From contig CAVXRS010000004.1 in NCBI GenBank assembly GCA_963764215.1, positions 1-64,000 of the forward strand: a stretch of 64,000 nucleotides of DNA, given 5' to 3'. This DNA is from JAFDWI01 sp963764215 (GTDB taxonomy: Bacteria > Actinomycetota > Acidimicrobiia > Acidimicrobiales > Iamiaceae). The translations under genes were made by a program, and so were the position numbers. The notes beneath the pieces were generated by a model. It made no database searches, was not told where the DNA came from, and saw only the letters and a program-made list of their open reading frames with translations. Below, one piece after another: positions 54,804 through 63,220 of this stretch (its first letter is position 1; each line of letters begins with the position of its first letter).

Positions 54804-55711
54804 CGGTCGTCGCCCATTGCGTGACCCGGAACCCGGTCGTGAGGGACATCGTCGTGCACATGATGCGTGGACGTGGCATCGCCGGGGATGCCGACCACGA
54901 CGATCCGGTCCCCGGTACGCACCACGTCGACCGGCGTGCCGTACAACTCGCTGAGTGACGTCGAGGTCATCACCTCGTCCACCGTGCCGATGCGGAACCG
55001 GCCTCCGGCCAGATACAGGATGCGGTCGACATAGGGCAGCACCGGGTTGATCTCATGGGTCACGAACACCACCGCGGAGCGATGGTCACGCCGGTGCCGG
55101 TCGATCAGCGCGGTGACGGTCCGCTGGCTCGCCAGGTCGAGGGACAACAGCGGTTCGTCGCACAGCAGCAGCGCCGGGTCCCCGATGAGCGCCTGCGCGA
55201 TCCGGACGCGTTGCTGCTGTCCGCCCGAGAGCACCCCGATCGGCGTGTCGGCGAGATCGGAGGCGTCGACCCGCGCCAGGGCCTCATCGACACGCGGCCA
55301 GTCCACACGGCCCGGCCGGGCGATGCCCCAACGATGTCCGTCGAGTCCCTGACGCACGACGTCGCGCACCCGCATCGGCGTCAGCTCGTCGATACGTCGC
55401 TGTTGGGGGACATAGCCGATGTCCCGTCGCCCCCGGCGCACGGTGTGACCGGCGACTCGGACCTCACCGGCAGTGAGGGCCTGGAGGCCGAGCACGGATC
55501 GGAGCAGACAGGTCTTCCCGGCGCCGTTGGCGCCGAGCACCGCGACGAACTCGCCCCGGGCCACGTCCAGGTCGAGCCCGGTCCACAGCACGTTCGTGCC
55601 GAACGCCAGACCGGCATCGCGCAACGACAGCGCCGTTGCGTCGTCGGCGGCGGAGGCGGGGGCGGCCGTCGCACCGGTGGCTGCGCCGTGGCCCGTGGAT
55701 GCGGGGCTCAA
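54800..55711 (-). CDS. znuC: Zinc/manganese ABC transporter ATP-binding protein
   Basis: The 303-residue product has Walker A VLGANGAGKTCLLRSVLGLQ (Cys after the usual GKT, in place of Thr or Ser), Q loop GYVPQQRRIDELTPMRVRDV, signature GVLSGGQQQRVRIAQALIGD, Walker B LLLCDEPLLSLDLASQR and H loop VVFVTHEINPVLPYVD. A C-terminal ~50 residues with several histidines (DATSTHHVHDDVPHDRVPGH) may bind metal. No ATG or GTG is available at the start; TTG at 55711 overlaps the znuA stop (TTGA), matching the coupled style seen elsewhere in the window. Confidence 0.9.
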   Translation of the reverse strand: MSPASTGHGAATGATAAPASAADDATALSLRDAGLAFGTNVLWTGLDLDVARGEFVAVLGANGAGKTCLLRSVLGLQALTAGEVRVAGHTVRRGRRDIGYVPQQRRIDELTPMRVRDVVRQGLDGHRWGIARPGRVDWPRVDEALARVDASDLADTPIGVLSGGQQQRVRIAQALIGDPALLLCDEPLLSLDLASQRTVTALIDRHRRDHRSAVVFVTHEINPVLPYVDRILYLAGGRFRIGTVDEVMTSTSLSELYGTPVDVVRTGDRIVVVGIPGDATSTHHVHDDVPHDRVPGHAMGDDR

Positions 55712-56691
55712 CCGAGTGCTCCCCGAATGGCTCGGACGTTGCCGGTCATCCACGACAGGTAGGTCTTTCCGGCGGGCAAGGTCTCGGTGACCGGCACGAC
55801 GGGAATGTCGTTGGCCCGGGCTGCTTTGCGCACCTGCGCGGTGGCGGGGTCGCTGGTCTGTTCGTTTTCGACCAGCAGTTCGACCTTGTGGTGGGCGAAG
55901 AGGTCCGTGGTCTGCTTGAGCAGCGCGACGGACACGTCGTTGCCTTCCTCGACCGCTGCGGAGAACGCCGCCGGGGTGCGGTTTTCGAGTCCCATCGCCT
56001 CCAGCAGGTACCACGGCAACGGCTCGGTGATCGCGACCGCCTCCCCGCGGTGCGCGGCACGGACTTGTCTGACCGAGGCCTCCAATCGATGGAGCCCGGC
56101 GATGAACTTGGCGCCGTTCGCCTCGAACGTCGCCGCAGAGGACGGGTCGCGCTGCGCGAGTGCAGCGACCAGGGCGTGGGTGAACCGTTCCATCGTCGGA
56201 AAGTCGTACCAGACGTGCTCGTTCAGTTGCCCTCCGGCCGGTGCGCGTTTGCCGGAGATTTTCACGACGTCGAGAACGGTGGCCGCCGAATCGCCGGCGT
56301 TGGCGCGGAGCCGTCCCATGAAGTCGTCGTAGCCGCCACCGTTCTCGATCACGATGTCGGCGGTGTTCACGGCGAGCTGGTCACGGGCGTTGGTCTCATA
56401 GGAGTGCGGGTCGGTGCTGGGATCCGAGATGATCGAGGTGACGCGTCCCCGGGTGCCGGCGACCGTTGCGGCGATGTCGCCGTACACGTTCGTCGAGGCG
56501 ACGATGTGCACCGTTGTGCCTTCGGCACCTTTTCCGTTGCTGCCAGTGCTGCTGGACGACTGGCCACAAGCTGCCAGCAGCAGCGCCGCGCACAGACCTG
56601 CCGTGGCCAGGACGGCGCCCCGTCGGCCCCGTCGCCCGACGGTTCGGCGCCCCCGCCCGCCGCAGTTGATAATGATTCTCATTCTTGGCAC
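55708..56691 (-). CDS. znuA: Metal ABC transporter substrate-binding lipoprotein (Zn/Mn family)
   Basis: The 327-residue product has a signal peptide with lipobox (AGLCAALLLAAC), then the cluster A-1 binding fold: VASTNVYGDIAATVAG, DPHSYETNARDQLAV (first His ligand), NEHVWYDFPTMERFTHAL (second His), AITEPLPWYLLEAMGLENRT, and LLVENEQTSDPATAQVRKAA. The His-rich loop of classical ZnuA is absent, so zinc or manganese is equally possible. ATGs at 56691 and 56682 are both in frame; the Fur-type box lies immediately on them, so the mRNA is likely leaderless or nearly so. Confidence 0.9.
   Translation of the reverse strand: MPRMRIIINCGGRGRRTVGRRGRRGAVLATAGLCAALLLAACGQSSSSTGSNGKGAEGTTVHIVASTNVYGDIAATVAGTRGRVTSIISDPSTDPHSYETNARDQLAVNTADIVIENGGGYDDFMGRLRANAGDSAATVLDVVKISGKRAPAGGQLNEHVWYDFPTMERFTHALVAALAQRDPSSAATFEANGAKFIAGLHRLEASVRQVRAAHRGEAVAITEPLPWYLLEAMGLENRTPAAFSAAVEEGNDVSVALLKQTTDLFAHHKVELLVENEQTSDPATAQVRKAARANDIPVVPVTETLPAGKTYLSWMTGNVRAIRGALG
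56667..56681. promoter_or_regulatory. Fur-family (Zur-like) operator at the znuA start
   Basis: TGATAAT-G-ATTCTCA is a 7-1-7 inverted repeat with one mismatch and fits the Fur/Zur consensus TGANAAT-N-ATTNTCA. It is AT-rich in a GC-rich region and covers the first codons of znuA. A TAGAGT -10-like hexamer lies just upstream on the minus strand (near 56695-56700). Occupation would block transcription of the whole metal transporter operon when metal is sufficient. Confidence 0.75.
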
Positions 56692-56814
56692 TCTAGCCCC
56701 ACATCCCGACGATCGGCGCCGAGGACACCCTCACCGGCCGACCCGGCCGCTGATCGGGCGAGCCGGAGGTCCCGCTAGTGTCGGAGCACCGCACGTCCCG
56801 GACCGAGGAGATCC

Positions 56815-58404
56815 ATGACCCACGTGCTCGCCATCGACCTGGGCACCGGCGGGCCCAAAGTCGCCCTCGTGGGCCTGGACGGCGCCATCACGGCCCACGA
56901 ATTCGAGCCCACCACCCTGCTGCTCGGTGAGGGTGGCAAGGCCGAACAGGACCCGAACGAGTGGTGGTCGGCGATCGACACCGCGGCACAACGGCTGCTC
57001 GGTCGCGAGCTGGTCCCCGCGCCGACATCGACGCCGTCGCGGTGACCGCCCAGTGGTCGGGCACCGTTCCGGTCGACGACCAGGGGCGGGCGTTGATGAA
57101 CGCGATGATCTGGATGGACTCCCGCGGGGCCGCGGAGATCAAAGGGGTCACCGGGGGCACCCTGAAGGTCCAGGGCTACGACGTGCGTCGGCTCCGGTCC
57201 TGGGTGGCCCGCAGCGGGGCGGTACCCAGTCATTCGGGCAAGGACCCGACCGCCCACATTCTCTGGATCAAGCGCCACGCCCCCGAGGTCTACGCCGCCA
57301 CCCACACCTTCCTCGAACCCGCCGACTATCTCAACCTGCGCCTGTCGGGCCGCACCGTCTCCAGCCACGACTGCATCACCGCGCACTGGATCACCGACAA
57401 CCGGGACCGCTCGAGCATCGCCTATGACGACGAGCTGATCCGCATCTCCGGCCTGGAGCGGTCGACGCTCCCCGAGCTGGTGCCCTCGGCGTCGGTCGTG
57501 GGCACGGTCACCGCCGAGATCACCGCCTCGTGGGGGCTCCCCGCCTCCACCAAGGTGGTGACCGCCACCGGCGACGTGCACTCCGCGGTGGTCGGGTCGG
57601 GAGCGCTCGCCGACTTCGCCGGCCATCTCTACATCGGTACCTCTTCGTGGCTGAGCTGTCACGTGCCCTGGAAGAGGACGGACCTGTTCAACAACCAGGC
57701 CGCGATCCCCTCGGCCCTGCCCGGCCGTTACTTCATCGCCAACGAACACGAAACCGCCGGGGAGTGTCTCGACCATCTCATCGACCACGTGCTCTTCGCG
57801 GACGACGAGCTGGGCACCGCCCGCCCCGACGACCCCTACGCCGCCATCGAGGCGCTCGCCGCGGGAGTGCCGCCCGGGGCCAACGGGGTGGTGTACACGC
57901 CCTGGCTGAACGGCGAACGCACCCCGGTGGACGACCACACCATCCGCGGGGGCTGGCACCACGTGGCGCCTGGGAAACAACCGGGCCGACCTGGTGCGGG
58001 CCGTGTACGAGGGGGTGGCGTTCAACAGCCGCTGGCTGCTCGAAGTGGTCGAGAAGTTCTCGAAGCACCGGATGGATCCGCTGAACTTCATCGGTGGCGG
58101 CGCCCGTTCGGAGCTGTGGTGCCAGATCCACGCCGACGTGCTCGATCGCGGCATCAACCAGATGGCCGACCCCCAGCAGGCGAACGTGCGGGGGGCCGCC
58201 CTGCTCGCAGCCGTGGCGCTCGGCCACACCCGGGTCGAGGACCTCGAGGCGGACGTGCCGATCGCCAGGACGTTCCACCCTGACCGGGCCAACCGTCGAC
58301 TCTACGACGAGCTGTTCGAGCAGTTCACCGCGCTCTACAAGGCCGACAAGGCAATTCACGCCAAGCTCGACGGCATCGCCGGGCCAGGTGGTGGGGCACC
58401 GTGA
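56815..58404 (+). CDS. FGGY-family carbohydrate kinase (xylulokinase-like), two frameshifts
   Basis: A ~529-residue kinase assembled from three frames. The N-terminal phosphate loop is VLAIDLGTGGPKVALVGLDG, then VTAQWSGTVPVDDQGRALMN with IWMDSRGAAEIKGV (substrate site). VTATGDVHSAVVGSGALADF follows, and the C-terminal FGGY signature area MDPLNFIGGGARSELWCQIH (residues near 420-440) and LLAAVALGHTRVEDLE are present. One-base shifts lie near 57021 and 57965. It phosphorylates a sugar or polyol; the substrate is not determined. The spacing to the next gene is an ATG-in-stop overlap (58401-58404), which ties it to the mycofactocin-type SDR and mftF. Confidence 0.85.
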
Positions 58405-58748
58405 CGGTCGAATCCCCTTCGCCTGACGAACCGGGCCCGGTCGGCCGGGTCGAACCGCACACCGACGAGGTGCTGGCCCACCGTGCCAAGCTCGCCCGCC
58501 AGGTCAAACTCGCGAAGCGCGTCGGCTGGGGGCTGTTCGCCTATGCCATGGTGGCGTTCGCGGTCGGCGCGGCGCGGGGTTTCGTCCCGATCCTCATCGA
58601 CACGATCCTCATCGCCATGCTGATCGGCTCGATCCTGCTGGTACCCGCCATCGTCTTCGGTTACGGCATCCGCGCCGCGGACCGAGAGGACCGCCAGCGC
58701 ACGGCCGCACCCGGTTCCGCCGACTCCGCGACCGACGAACGGTCATGA
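58401..58748 (+). CDS. Small two-helix membrane protein
   Basis: The 115-residue frame begins with GTG at 58401, overlapping the kinase stop. It has a polar N terminus (EPHTDEVLAHRAKLARQVKL), two membrane helices (WGLFAYAMVAFAVGAA, ILIAMLIGSILLVPAIVFGY) and an acidic/basic tail. I do not recognise a family. Similar small proteins sit near FGGY kinases and SDR genes in related genomes only as far as I can recall. It overlaps the SDR gene by four bases. Confidence 0.72.
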   Translation: MTVESPSPDEPGPVGRVEPHTDEVLAHRAKLARQVKLAKRVGWGLFAYAMVAFAVGAARGFVPILIDTILIAMLIGSILLVPAIVFGYGIRAADREDRQRTAAPGSADSATDERS

Positions 58749-59581
58749 CACCCGACCCTGCCGGCGAACCCGACCCGCCGGCACCGTCCCGCGTGGCCCT
58801 GGTGACCGGCGCCGCCCGCGGCATCGGCGCCGCGACCGTGGCGACCCTGGTCGAGGCCGGCTGGGCAGTGGTGGCGACCGATGCCTGCGCGGACGACCCG
58901 GCGCTGGGCTATCGACTCGGCAGCCGCGCCGAACTCGAAGCGGTGGCGGCGCAATGCCCGGACCGCATCCGCGCGGTGGTCGCCGACGTACGGGACCCGG
59001 ACGCCCTGTCCGCTGCCGTCGATCAGGCACGGGCAGACTTCGGAGGCCTCGACGCGGCGATCGCCTGCGCCGGGGTGCTCGCCGGAGGGCAACCCGCCTG
59101 GGAGTCTTCCGAGCAGGTCTGGCAGGCCCAACTCGAGGTCAACCTGACGGGGGTCTGGCGCCTGGCGTCCGCGGCGGTGCCCGCGTTGATCGACGGGGCC
59201 CGCAGCGGCGAGCGACCCGGCCACGCGAGTTTCGTCGCCGTCGCCTCCGCTGCCGCGACGAGAGGGCTGCCGTTGCTGGCCGGCTACTCGGCCTCCAAGC
59301 ACGGGGTGATCGGCCTGATCCGCTCGATGGCGATCGAACTGGGGCTTCACGGAGTCACGGCAAACGCCGTCTGTCCGGGCTCCACCCGCACGCAGATCCT
59401 CGACGCCTCGGCCGCGGTGTACGACCTCGACTCGATCGAGGACTTCCGCTCCCACCATCACCTCGACCGGCTGATCGAACCGGCCGAGATCGCTGCCACG
59501 ATCGGCTTTCTCTGCAGTCCGGGTGCCACGGCGATCACCGGCGCGGTCGTCCCCGTCGATGCCGGCTTCGGTGCCGGCTGA
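58745..59581 (+). CDS. Mycofactocin-coupled SDR family oxidoreductase
   Basis: The 278-residue classical SDR shows nucleotide loop VALVTGAARGIGAATVATL, active-site Ser/Tyr/Lys in FVAVASAAATRG with YSASKHGVIGLIRS, NAG-type CAGVLAGGQP, and VNAVCPGSTRT-like PG block NAVCPGSTRTQILD. After the first strand it has an insertion (DACADDPALGYRLGSRAELE) typical of SDRs that hold NAD non-exchangeably and use mycofactocin as the external electron acceptor. It oxidises an alcohol whose identity is unknown. Its gene sits directly before mftF (23-base gap). Confidence 0.88.
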   Translation: MTPDPAGEPDPPAPSRVALVTGAARGIGAATVATLVEAGWAVVATDACADDPALGYRLGSRAELEAVAAQCPDRIRAVVADVRDPDALSAAVDQARADFGGLDAAIACAGVLAGGQPAWESSEQVWQAQLEVNLTGVWRLASAAVPALIDGARSGERPGHASFVAVASAAATRGLPLLAGYSASKHGVIGLIRSMAIELGLHGVTANAVCPGSTRTQILDASAAVYDLDSIEDFRSHHHLDRLIEPAEIAATIGFLCSPGATAITGAVVPVDAGFGAG

Positions 59582-59603
59582 ACCGACCGGCCACGACACG
59601 GGC

Positions 59604-61073
59604 GTGACAGGCGACGTGCGGTGGCCCGGGCGACTCGTCGCCGATCCGTCGCTGCAGATCAGCGAAGGTGGCAAGGTGCTCATCGGCGGTTCACCGCTGA
59701 AGGTGGTGCGCTTCGCCACGCCGATCTCCCTCGATCGGGTGCGCTCCCCGCAGGTCGTCGACCGGCTCGTCGACACCGGCATGGCCCACCCCGACCCACC
59801 GCGCGGCCCGTGGTCGCCGGCGGATGTGACCGTGGTGATCCCGGTGTACGGCCACGTCACGGCGGTGGCCGAAACCCTCGCGGCGCTCGCCCGCACCGAA
59901 GAGACCCCCAAGCGCATCATCGTGGTCGACGACGGATCAGCCGAACCCGACGCGATCGCCGCCACGGTGGCGCTGGCGGGCAACCCGACGGTCTCGCTGG
60001 TGCGCCGCGAGCGCAACCGCGGGCCGGCCGCCGCCCGCAACACCGGACTCGAGAAGGTGGCCACCCCGTTGGTCGCCTTCGTCGACGCGGGGTGCGTGCC
60101 CCGACCCGGCTGGCTCCGTCCACTCCTCGCCCATTTCGCCGACCCCAAGGTCGCGCTCGTCGCCCCCCGGGTGACCGCCGACCCGGAACGTTGGACCGAT
60201 CCGCCCCGATCTGCGGCCCTCCCGGCCGCGCCCGCACCGGGACGCGACCTGCGCCGGCGCATCGAGGACCACGTACGGCGCGCGATCGCCCGTTACGAGG
60301 TGTCCCGATCCTCGCTCGATCAAGGGCCGTATCCGGCACGGGTGGCGCCCGGCACCCGGGTGGCCTACGTGCCCAGCGCGTGCATCGTCGCCGACGCGGA
60401 CGCGCTCCGGGAGATCGGCGGGTTCGACGAGGACCTGCAGGTCGGCGAGGACGTCGACCTCGTCTGGCGACTCCTGCCCGAGCGGCGGGTCCGCTACGTG
60501 CCGGGGCCAGGGGCCACCCATGACGTGCGCACACGCCCGAGTTCGTTTCTGGCGCGGCGCTTCGCCTACGGCACCTCGGCGGCCCCGCTCGCCGTGCGCC
60601 ATCCCCGTGGTCCGGTGCCGGTGCGGGTCTCGCCTTGGAGCGCCGCTGCCTGGTCCGCGGTGGCACTCGGCCACCCGGTCGTCGGCGTCGGCATCGGCGC
60701 CACGTCGACCGCGTTGCTCGTCCGCAAGCTCGACGGGCTGCGGGACCCGACCAAGGTTGCGATGCGCCTCGCCGGTCGGGGGAATCTCGCCGCGGGGGGC
60801 CTGCTCGCGAATGCGCTGCGACGTGCCTGGTGGCCCCTCGCGCTCGGTGCAGCGCTGGTCGGACCCCGCTCGGTGCGTCGGTGCGTCGCGGCCGCGTTCG
60901 TTCTTCCACCGTTGGTGACGTGGCGGCCCGGAACCCGGCTCGACCCGATCTCGTGGGTGGTGCTGAGCACCGCGGACGATCTCGCCTACGGAGCAGGCGT
61001 CTGGGCCGGATCTCTGCGGGAACGGACGATCCGTCCGCTCCGGCCGGACTTCGGCGCCGGCCGCGTCCGCTGA
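59604..61073 (+). CDS. mftF: Mycofactocin glycosyltransferase MftF
   Basis: The 489-residue product has an N-terminal segment LVADPSLQISEGGKVLIGGS then PLKVVRF, a family-2 glycosyltransferase domain (VTVVIPVYGHVTAVAETLAA; VDDGSAEPD with the DxD-like VDAGCVPRP; EIGGFDEDLQVGEDVDLVWR), and several C-terminal hydrophobic helices. This layout is that of MftF, which adds glucose units to mycofactocin. The GTG at 59604 is preferred; the frame upstream overlaps the SDR gene and is unlike the family. Confidence 0.9.
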   Translation: MTGDVRWPGRLVADPSLQISEGGKVLIGGSPLKVVRFATPISLDRVRSPQVVDRLVDTGMAHPDPPRGPWSPADVTVVIPVYGHVTAVAETLAALARTEETPKRIIVVDDGSAEPDAIAATVALAGNPTVSLVRRERNRGPAAARNTGLEKVATPLVAFVDAGCVPRPGWLRPLLAHFADPKVALVAPRVTADPERWTDPPRSAALPAAPAPGRDLRRRIEDHVRRAIARYEVSRSSLDQGPYPARVAPGTRVAYVPSACIVADADALREIGGFDEDLQVGEDVDLVWRLLPERRVRYVPGPGATHDVRTRPSSFLARRFAYGTSAAPLAVRHPRGPVPVRVSPWSAAAWSAVALGHPVVGVGIGATSTALLVRKLDGLRDPTKVAMRLAGRGNLAAGGLLANALRRAWWPLALGAALVGPRSVRRCVAAAFVLPPLVTWRPGTRLDPISWVVLSTADDLAYGAGVWAGSLRERTIRPLRPDFGAGRVR

Positions 61074-61138
61074 CACTTTTCCCGTCACGCCGACCAGAGC
61101 GGCCTGGTCGTGCAGATTTCAAAAGGGGGGAGGAGGTG

Positions 61139-61255
61139 GTGAACGGCGCCGGCGGCGCGCGGATCCTGCGGTGCTGCGACCCTGTACCGGGCACTTCGGG
61201 TTCACCATGGTGTCCCACCGGAGAGCACCCGATGTTTTCGCATGCAACTAGGTAA
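61139..61255 (+). CDS. Possible 38-residue leader peptide
   Basis: A GTG at 61139 follows a purine-rich Shine-Dalgarno-like run (GGGGGGAGGAGG, 61125-61136) and opens a 38-codon frame ending TAA at 61253-61255. It contains RILRCCDP and SPWCPTGEHP. The stop lies inside the 3' arm of the inverted repeat described next. It does not end in VY like the mycofactocin precursor. It may be chance; the strong ribosome-binding run is the main support. Confidence 0.25.
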   Translation: MNGAGGARILRCCDPVPGTSGSPWCPTGEHPMFSHATR

Positions 61256-61264
61256 GTGCCCGGT
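61186..61264 (+). other. 11-bp inverted repeat, possible structured leader of the lectin gene
   Basis: ACCGGGCACTT (61186-61196) and AAGTGCCCGGT (61254-61264) are perfectly complementary, extended by a U-G pair. The 57 bases between them can form further short helices (CGGGT/ACCCG at 61198-61202 and 61227-61231; ATG/CAT near 61232-61243). The element lies about 70 bases before the lectin start. It matches no riboswitch motif I know. Confidence 0.4.
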
Positions 61265-61334
61265 GACAAGCGGTCCGAAGGCGACGATAATGAGCCGGAT
61301 CGGCGTGTCGACGAGCAAAGGTGCGAGCAACGTC

Positions 61335-62456
61335 ATGAAGATCCCACGTGCACGACGATTGTCCTGGGTGACCGCGGCAGTCGTCGCGCTCGTCGTCGGA
61401 ACCGTGCTCGGGTCGGCCGGCTCACCCGCCAATGCCGACACGCTGTTGGTCGAGAGTTTCACGCATGCGTCCGTGTCCGATTCCGCCGCATGGGAGTCCG
61501 GGGGCAGCGGCGGCACCTTCGACAGCTGGCCGGGAGGTGCCTGCCTGACCGCAGGCACCGACACCTCCCAGACGCCGATTCCCGGGTGTGGCGCGGGCCC
61601 CGTCGATCCTGACGGGTCGGGGGCGTTGCGTCTGTCGCCGAACACCACCAGTCGGGCCGGATTCGCACTCTACAATCACGAGCTGCCGACCTCCGGCGGC
61701 CTCGACATCACGTTCGACCAGGCCCAGTACGGCGCCGGCAGCTACGCCGCGGACGGGATCTCGTTCTTCCTCGTCGACGGGTCGACCGATCTCACCCAGC
61801 CCGGCTCCGTCGGGGGCGGCCTCGGCTATTCGGCAGGCAACGACGGCACCACCTACGGCCAGGGAATCGACAACGGGCTGCTCGGCATCGGAATCGACAA
61901 GTGGGGGAACTTCAGCGACCCGGAGTCCTCCGGGAGCGGGTGCACCACCGACGGTGGCGTCGGCTCAGAAGGGCCCGGCCAGACTCCGAACGTGGTCGCC
62001 GTGCGCGGCCCGGGCAACGGATCCGACGGCTACTGCTGGCTGGGCGCCTCGGCCGACCTGGGCACCATGCTCTATGGCGACAACACCCGTGCCGGTGCGA
62101 CCGTGCAGGTCCACATCGTGGTCGATCCTTCCACCGTGACCGATCGCCATGTCACCGTGTACCTGAATGGGACCCAGGAAATCCAGATTCCGGTGCCCCA
62201 GGCGCTGCTCGACGCAACGTCCTTCAAGTTCGGCTTCGCCGGTTCGACTGGTGCGGTCACCGATATCCACGAGGTCTGGAACCTCACGATCAACTCCGTG
62301 ATTCCGGTACCGACATCCACGACCACCGAAGCTCCCACGACAAGTGCGCCATCGAACGTGGCGGCATCGACCGTGGCGCCGTCGACGACGAACCCGTCCT
62401 CCGTGCAGGCCCCGGCGGCGAATCCCGAGATCGCCCAGCCCAACTACACGGGTTGA
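61335..62456 (+). CDS. Secreted L-type (legume-like) lectin-domain protein
   Basis: The 373-residue product has a signal peptide (WVTAAVVALVVGTVLGSAGS, then PANADT) and one large beta-rich domain. That domain shows the L-type lectin features: SAGFALYNHE-like RAGFALYNHELPTSGGLDIT, YAADGISFFLVDGS (Ala-Asp-Gly carbohydrate-loop position), GGGLGYSAG, LLGIGIDKWGNFSDPE (acidic metal site) and FKFGFAGSTGAVTDIHEVWN. The tail is Thr/Ser/Pro-rich with no LPXTG or membrane anchor. It probably binds sugars outside the cell. ATG 61335 is used; an ATG 45 bases earlier is in frame. It lies inside the mycofactocin gene group. Confidence 0.82.
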   Translation: MKIPRARRLSWVTAAVVALVVGTVLGSAGSPANADTLLVESFTHASVSDSAAWESGGSGGTFDSWPGGACLTAGTDTSQTPIPGCGAGPVDPDGSGALRLSPNTTSRAGFALYNHELPTSGGLDITFDQAQYGAGSYAADGISFFLVDGSTDLTQPGSVGGGLGYSAGNDGTTYGQGIDNGLLGIGIDKWGNFSDPESSGSGCTTDGGVGSEGPGQTPNVVAVRGPGNGSDGYCWLGASADLGTMLYGDNTRAGATVQVHIVVDPSTVTDRHVTVYLNGTQEIQIPVPQALLDATSFKFGFAGSTGAVTDIHEVWNLTINSVIPVPTSTTTEAPTTSAPSNVAASTVAPSTTNPSSVQAPAANPEIAQPNYTG

Positions 62457-62541
62457 CCTCCGGCCGCCGCGCGCTTGCGGTCGAAGCACCTCCCCAAATT
62501 TGCACGGCCATGCTGCACCGGGCGGCGCAGCTGAAAACATT

Positions 62542-63216
62542 TCACAGAATCGCGGACGCGAACGTCACGAGATCGTCCACGAAGTCGCCCAACAGCCGAT
62601 GACCCTCGTCGGCGGAAGCACCGGTCGGGTCTCCCAGCACCCCGTTCGGGCTGACCGCGCGCACCCCTGAGCGCCGCAGATCATCCAGTAACTCGGCGAC
62701 CGGTTCGACCCGGCCCGCCGCTGCCAGCTCGACTCGCACGACCTCCGGTGCGATCGCCAACAACAGCGACGTCTCGGTCCGGCCCGCGTGGGCATCCCCT
62801 CCCGGCACCGACCACGACCACGCATCCACGCGACGCCCCTCGGACCGGAGCACCCCGGTGGCTTCGACCAGGGCATCGGCGTTGCCCCCGTGTCCGTTCA
62901 CGAACAGCATGCCGGCGAAGGCATCGGCAGAACGGCCGATCTCGATCAGCACCCTCGCCAGGGCGCCCGTACCGATCGACAGCGTGCCCACGAAGTCCGC
63001 GTGTTCTCCACTGGCGCCGTACGCGACGGCCGGGGCGACGGCCACCTGGTCGCCCAGTCGCGCGGCGGCCCGACGGGTGAGCGCACCGGCGATCCGGGTG
63101 TCGGTGTCGAGGGGCAGATGTGGCCCGTGCTGTTCGACCGAGCCGACCGGCACCAACAGCACCTGAGCGGCCGATGTGGCCTCGAGGTCCACCCAGCTCG
63201 ACGACGCGAGGTCCAC
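62542..63216 (-). CDS. mftE: Mycofactocin biosynthesis peptidase MftE (creatininase family)
   Basis: A ~224-residue creatininase-fold metalloprotease. LLVPVGSVEQHGPHLPLDTD carries metal ligands Glu, His and Asp, GMLFVNGHGGNADALVEATG holds the next His, and GDAHAGRTETSLLLAIAPEV supplies a Glu. MftE removes the C-terminal Val-Tyr-derived unit from the MftC-modified precursor, giving AHDP. GTG at 63216 is favoured because it leaves a four-base gap to the upstream gene; an in-frame ATG at 63264 would overlap it by 44 bases. Confidence 0.9.
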   Translation of the reverse strand: MDLASSSWVDLEATSAAQVLLVPVGSVEQHGPHLPLDTDTRIAGALTRRAAARLGDQVAVAPAVAYGASGEHADFVGTLSIGTGALARVLIEIGRSADAFAGMLFVNGHGGNADALVEATGVLRSEGRRVDAWSWSVPGGDAHAGRTETSLLLAIAPEVVRVELAAAGRVEPVAELLDDLRRSGVRAVSPNGVLGDPTGASADEGHRLLGDFVDDLVTFASAIL

Positions 63217-63220
63217 CGGG

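Noticed and set aside
61139..61255. Mycofactocin precursor MftA
   Set aside because: The small frame lacks the C-terminal Val-Tyr and the conserved core of MftA; the precursor is more likely beyond the window edge near mftB/mftC.
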